Part shown: one piece after another, positions 61,080 to 64,000 of the stretch | How the letters are laid out: each line of letters starts with the position of its first letter | Numbering within the stretch: the first letter of the stretch is position 1 | From: Haloferax massiliensis | GTDB taxonomy: Archaea; Halobacteriota; Halobacteria; Halobacteriales; Haloferacaceae | Direction of reading: 5' to 3' | Length of the DNA stretch: 64,000 nucleotides | Assembly: GCF_001368915.1 (NCBI RefSeq) | Contig: NZ_CSTE01000002.1 | Span: forward strand, 847,130-911,129 | The notes under the pieces: generated by a model | The model's database searches: none | What the model was told of the DNA's origin: nothing | The model's input: only the letters and a program-made list of their open reading frames with translations | Made by a program: the position numbers and the translations under genes

Positions 61080-61574
61080 TCAGAGCGCGACCGAGAGGTA
61101 CGCCGCCGCGGCCACGGCGAACACGCCGACGGCGAACAGGCCGTAGTTGGCGACGGTGTTGTCCGCGGTCCAAAGCGAGAGCGTGAACTTCCGGGACGAA
61201 AGCGGCCACAAGGGGCGGATGCCGGCCGGCGTGAGCGCGTCGGCCAAGAGGTGCGCGATGATGGTCAGCGCGCCCACGGCGAAGCCGAACGCGCCGAACG
61301 TCGTCGCCACGGTCTCGGGTTGGCCCGCGTTGCTGGCGAGGAGGTACGCGCCGCCGCCGCCGACGCCGCCGACGAGGGCGGCGAAGAGGACGGTGTGGGT
61401 CGGCCCGCGGTGGGAGATGCCGGGGACGCGCATGTCGTAGTCGGGGAGCATCGCCAGCCAGCACATCGCCGCGCCGGCGGCGAAGGCGAGTTCCGGGCGG
61501 CCGGCCTGCACGAGCGCGAAGCCGAGCGGGGCGAACACGAGGAGCGAGACGCCCCAGTGACCGAATCGGTACAT
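61080..61574 (-). CDS. Membrane-bound metal-dependent hydrolase (YdjM-like)
   Basis: 164 aa from MYRFGHWGVSLLVFAPLGFAL, with about four membrane helices. Conserved residues: H..S in FGHWGVS, PDYDMRVPGISHRGPTHTVLFAALVG, then HLLADALTPAGIRPLWPLSSRKFTL. That is the YdjM/DUF457 signature, with His/Asp metal ligands in the membrane. The substrate is unknown. The open frame extends upstream to 61841 without similarity. Confidence 0.88.
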   Translation of the reverse strand: MYRFGHWGVSLLVFAPLGFALVQAGRPELAFAAGAAMCWLAMLPDYDMRVPGISHRGPTHTVLFAALVGGVGGGGAYLLASNAGQPETVATTFGAFGFAVGALTIIAHLLADALTPAGIRPLWPLSSRKFTLSLWTADNTVANYGLFAVGVFAVAAAAYLSVAL

Positions 61575-61670
61575 CTGGTGTGCCCTCGCGCCCCCGGCGA
61601 ACAAAACCTTTCGGCCTCCGCGACCGTCAGCGGAGCAATCGTTATCCCCGGTGGCCGCGATTTCCGCGGC

Positions 61671-62882
61671 ATGAGCCAACACCTCTCGTCGTTCCTCTCG
61701 GGCCTGTCGGCGCTTGAGGTGACGGCCCTCGTGCTTCTCATCTCCGTCGGCGGCGCGTTCGTCATGGAGAAGGTGGTCATCCGCCTCCTGTTTCGGTACA
61801 CCAGCCGAACCGAGACCTCTCTGGACAACATCGTCGTCCAAGAGCTTCGGTGGCCAATCGTCGTCACCGTCTCGCTGGCCGGCGTCTTCCTGTTCTCCAG
61901 AGCCCCGGCGGTCGCCGAGGCGCTCGTCGTCGAGGAGGGCGTCCTCAACGACTTCTTCGGCCTGCCGTCGCTATCCGTCGGCATCGTCGTCTGGGCGTGG
62001 GCGCTCAACCGCCTCGTCAACCGCCTCGTCGACGCGGTCAAGGACAAGGGCAGTCGCTACGACTTCGCGCCCGTCTTCTCGAACGTCTGGACCATCGTGG
62101 TCTCGGTCGGCACCATCGGCGCGCTGCTGTACATCTGGGGCATCGAAATCACGCCGCTTTTCGCCGGCGCGGGCATCGCCGGCATCGCCGTCGGCTTCGC
62201 CGCCAAAGACACCGTCGCCAACTTCTTCGGCGGCATCGCGCTGTACTTCGACGACACCTACAAAATCGGCGACTACGTCGTCCTCGACTCCGGCGAGGCG
62301 GGCACCGTCGTCAAGGTCGGCATCCGCTCGACCACGCTTCTCACCCGCGACGAACTGCTCGTGACGGTGCCGAACTCGGTGCTCAACGCCGCCAAAATCA
62401 TCAACGAGTCCGCGCCGAACCGCCGCCGCCGGCTGAAGGTCCCGGTCGGCGTCGCCTACGGCACCGACGTGGACGAGTTCGAGGAACTCCTGACCGACAT
62501 CGCCCTTGACGAGCCGCTGGTCCTCGACACCCCCCGGCCGCGGCCGCGGCTCCGCCGGTTCGGCCCCGACGCGCTGGAGTACGAACTCGTCTGTTGGGTC
62601 AACAGCCCGCTCAAGCGCGGGAAGGCGACGCACAACCTCAACCGCGAGATATACAAGCGCCTGAACGACGCCGGCATCGGGATTCCGTTCCCCCAGCGGG
62701 ACGTCCACGTCCACTCGGCTGACGCCGAGGCGACCCGGCAGTCGCCCGCGGCCGGACTCTCGAACGGCGGGGTCCGGCGACCGGCTCGCACCCGCGACGC
62801 GGCCGGCGGGACGGTGACCGACGACGTCGCGGACGCGGACGCGGCAGACCCGGACGTGGACGACAGCGCCTACGACGAGTGA
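61671..62882 (+). CDS. Mechanosensitive ion channel, MscS family
   Basis: 403 aa from MSQHLSSFLSGLSALEVTALVLL, with four or five membrane helices. The pore helix is GAGIAGIAVGFAAKDTVANFFGGIALYFDDTYKIGDYV, followed by the MscS beta domain (GEAGTVVKVGIRSTTLLTRDELLVTVPNSVLNAAKIIN). The C-terminal alpha/beta domain and an acidic disordered tail complete it. Opens under hypo-osmotic stress to release solutes, essential for a halophile. Leads a short gap to the 45-aa gene. Confidence 0.95.
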   Translation: MSQHLSSFLSGLSALEVTALVLLISVGGAFVMEKVVIRLLFRYTSRTETSLDNIVVQELRWPIVVTVSLAGVFLFSRAPAVAEALVVEEGVLNDFFGLPSLSVGIVVWAWALNRLVNRLVDAVKDKGSRYDFAPVFSNVWTIVVSVGTIGALLYIWGIEITPLFAGAGIAGIAVGFAAKDTVANFFGGIALYFDDTYKIGDYVVLDSGEAGTVVKVGIRSTTLLTRDELLVTVPNSVLNAAKIINESAPNRRRRLKVPVGVAYGTDVDEFEELLTDIALDEPLVLDTPRPRPRLRRFGPDALEYELVCWVNSPLKRGKATHNLNREIYKRLNDAGIGIPFPQRDVHVHSADAEATRQSPAAGLSNGGVRRPARTRDAAGGTVTDDVADADAADPDVDDSAYDE

Positions 62883-62971
62883 GCGCCCGGCGTCGCCCTG
62901 AACGAGCGCCCGCGACGACCGACGGGACCGCTCGCCGGGAACGTTATCCGCGGCGCGGCCGTGGCTCGGGT

Positions 62972-63109
62972 ATGCTTCAACTCGGTCCCGTGGACGGGCT
63001 CATCGAGACGTTCGGCCCCTTCGCGATTCCCGTCTTGCTGTTCGCCGCCGGGTTCGTCGGCTACCTCGTGCTCGTCGCGCTCGGGCGGACCGGGCGCGAC
63101 GAGAGCTGA
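62972..63109 (+). CDS. Small single-helix membrane protein, 45 aa
   Basis: MLQLGPVDGLIETFGPFAI is followed by one hydrophobic helix (PVLLFAAGFVGYLVLVALG) and a short charged tail. The ATG at 62972 is preceded by GTGGCTCGGGT with no strong SD, so it may be leaderless. A longer frame from 62879 is not protein-like. It ends one base before the convergent halocyanin gene stop at 63111. Confidence 0.65.
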   Translation: MLQLGPVDGLIETFGPFAIPVLLFAAGFVGYLVLVALGRTGRDES

Positions 63110-63110
63110 G

Positions 63111-64000
63111 TTACTCCTCGACGACGACGGTTCCGGTCATGCCCGCGGCCTCGTGGGGCACGCAGAAGTACGCGTGCTCGCCGGCCGTCTCGAAGGTGTG
63201 GACGTAGGACTGGCCCGACTGGACCGCGCCCTTCCCCTCGCCCCATCCGGTCTCGGCCGCCTCTTGGGACTCGAAGCCGCCGGAGGCCCAGTACGCCGCG
63301 CCCTCGGGGAGGTCGTCGCCGTAGGCCGTGACCGAGTGCGCCTCGCCGGCGGCGTGCTCGAAGGCGACCGTGTCGCCGACGGAGACGGTCAGCTCCGCCG
63401 GTTCGAACGCGACGGCGCTCATCTTCACCGCGTGGTCGGCGTCCTCGGGAACGCCCTCGACGACGTTCAGACCGCCGGTGAGTGACGTGTCCGCGGAGCC
63501 GCTTTCATCGGCACTCCCGGCCGCGGGGGCCTTCCCGACTTCGCCGACGACTGCGAACTGGGCGCGGGCGGTCGCCGTCGCGTACGCCTCCGCGGCGGCG
63601 TCGACCTCGCTTCCGTCCTCCAGCGCGGCGACGTAGTCCGACAGGGCCGCCTCGAATCCCTCGTAGGCGTCGTGGTCGGCCTCCTCTAATGCCTCGTGGA
63701 CGCGGGCCTCCTCGAACGTCTGGAAGACGCCGCTCATACGCTCGGACGCGGCGGCTCCGAGGCCGGCGTCCGCGGCCGCGGTGGCGACGACGGCGTACAT
63801 CGAATCGACCGCCTTCTGACCGTAGGTCTTGGCCGCGCCGTAGGCGTCGCCGCCCTCCTCGGCCGCGGTTCGGACCAAGCCGAGCGCGCCCTCGAACGAC
63901 TCGTAGAGGTCGTGGTTTGCTTCCTCCAAGGTCTCGTGGTAGCCGCCCGCGCCGGCCTCGAAGAAGGCGAAGGTGGACTGGACGACCGCGCCGGCGCGGG
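63111..64000 (-). CDS. DUF5059/halocyanin protein (5' end outside window)
   Basis: The last 297 residues of a longer protein. The N-terminal part consists of helical repeats of about 85 residues (HDLYESFEGALGLVRTAAEEGGDAYGAAKTYGQKAVDSMYAVV; HDAYEGFEAALSDYVAALEDG) as in DUF5059. The C-terminal plastocyanin-type domain has the copper ligands His (AHSVTAYG), and C-x2-H-x4-M in YFCVPHEAAGM. This halocyanin carries electrons in the halophile respiratory chain. The signal peptide and start are beyond the right edge. Confidence 0.93.
   Translation of the reverse strand, partial: RAGAVVQSTFAFFEAGAGGYHETLEEANHDLYESFEGALGLVRTAAEEGGDAYGAAKTYGQKAVDSMYAVVATAAADAGLGAAASERMSGVFQTFEEARVHEALEEADHDAYEGFEAALSDYVAALEDGSEVDAAAEAYATATARAQFAVVGEVGKAPAAGSADESGSADTSLTGGLNVVEGVPEDADHAVKMSAVAFEPAELTVSVGDTVAFEHAAGEAHSVTAYGDDLPEGAAYWASGGFESQEAAETGWGEGKGAVQSGQSYVHTFETAGEHAYFCVPHEAAGMTGTVVVEE

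Overview
The window looks like a stretch of a Haloferax chromosome (Halobacteria). The reasons are high GC in nearly all genes, very acidic proteins, leaderless or ATGA-overlapped starts, haloarchaea-specific families (HalX receiver, CHAT plus DUF7503/DUF7504-type neighbours, halocyanin), a tRNA-Trp with a 103-nt intron, and a dihydrofolate reductase almost identical, from memory, to H. volcanii HdrA but not the same. Gene order also fits, from memory, the H. volcanii segment that holds arfA, hdrA, halofilin HalB and arfB. I would call it a Haloferax species other than the H. volcanii type strain.

Layout. 0-5.6 kb: a gluconate-dehydrogenase-like pair (cut by the left edge), then housekeeping enzymes (FAH-type hydrolase, UPF0173 hydrolase, OsmC, DJ-1/PfpI, HAD phosphatase). 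5.9-9.2 kb: a tight four-gene operon of GTP cyclohydrolase III, a BchC-like dehydrogenase, a 6-pyruvoyl-tetrahydropterin-synthase homologue without the usual cysteine, and a GT4 glycosyltransferase. This looks like an undescribed pterin or pyrimidine conjugate pathway. 9.2-11.9 kb: MFS transporter, DHFR and small proteins.

12.0-19.4 kb is an integrated mobile element. It is bounded by imperfect direct repeats made of the tRNA-Trp 3' end plus its trailer. It carries toxin-antitoxin genes, a tyrosine integrase, a winged-helix repressor with a near-perfect palindromic operator, a CxxC protein, and a large HUH-type Rep with an upstream partner. No virion genes are visible, so it reads as a plasmid-like cryptic integrative element. 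A lone IS200/IS605-type end hairpin lies inside it.

19.5-34 kb: intron-bearing tRNA-Trp, small conserved proteins, IMP dehydrogenase, TrmB, HalX regulator, then a haloarchaeal CHAT protease-like module (46-aa membrane peptide, CHAT protein, degenerate RecA-like partner), UspA, aminotransferase with Lrp, tandem bacterial-PH proteins and NhaC. 34-41 kb: a MoxR/DUF58/VWA operon with two apparent +1 frame breaks at homopolymers. 41-54 kb: transporters, small zinc-finger and redox proteins, and an envelope redox/metal island (2Fe-2S ferredoxin, DsbA-like and TlpA-like lipoproteins, CcdA, Dyp-like lipoprotein, SCO, p19-like iron lipoprotein). 54-64 kb: halofilin-like bactofilin, acyl-CoA synthetase, ArfB-like creatininase-family protein, FeS photolyase, cold-shock protein, AhpD-like protein, MscS channel and a halocyanin cut by the right edge.

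All calls come from reading the sequence and from memory of the families. No database search was run.
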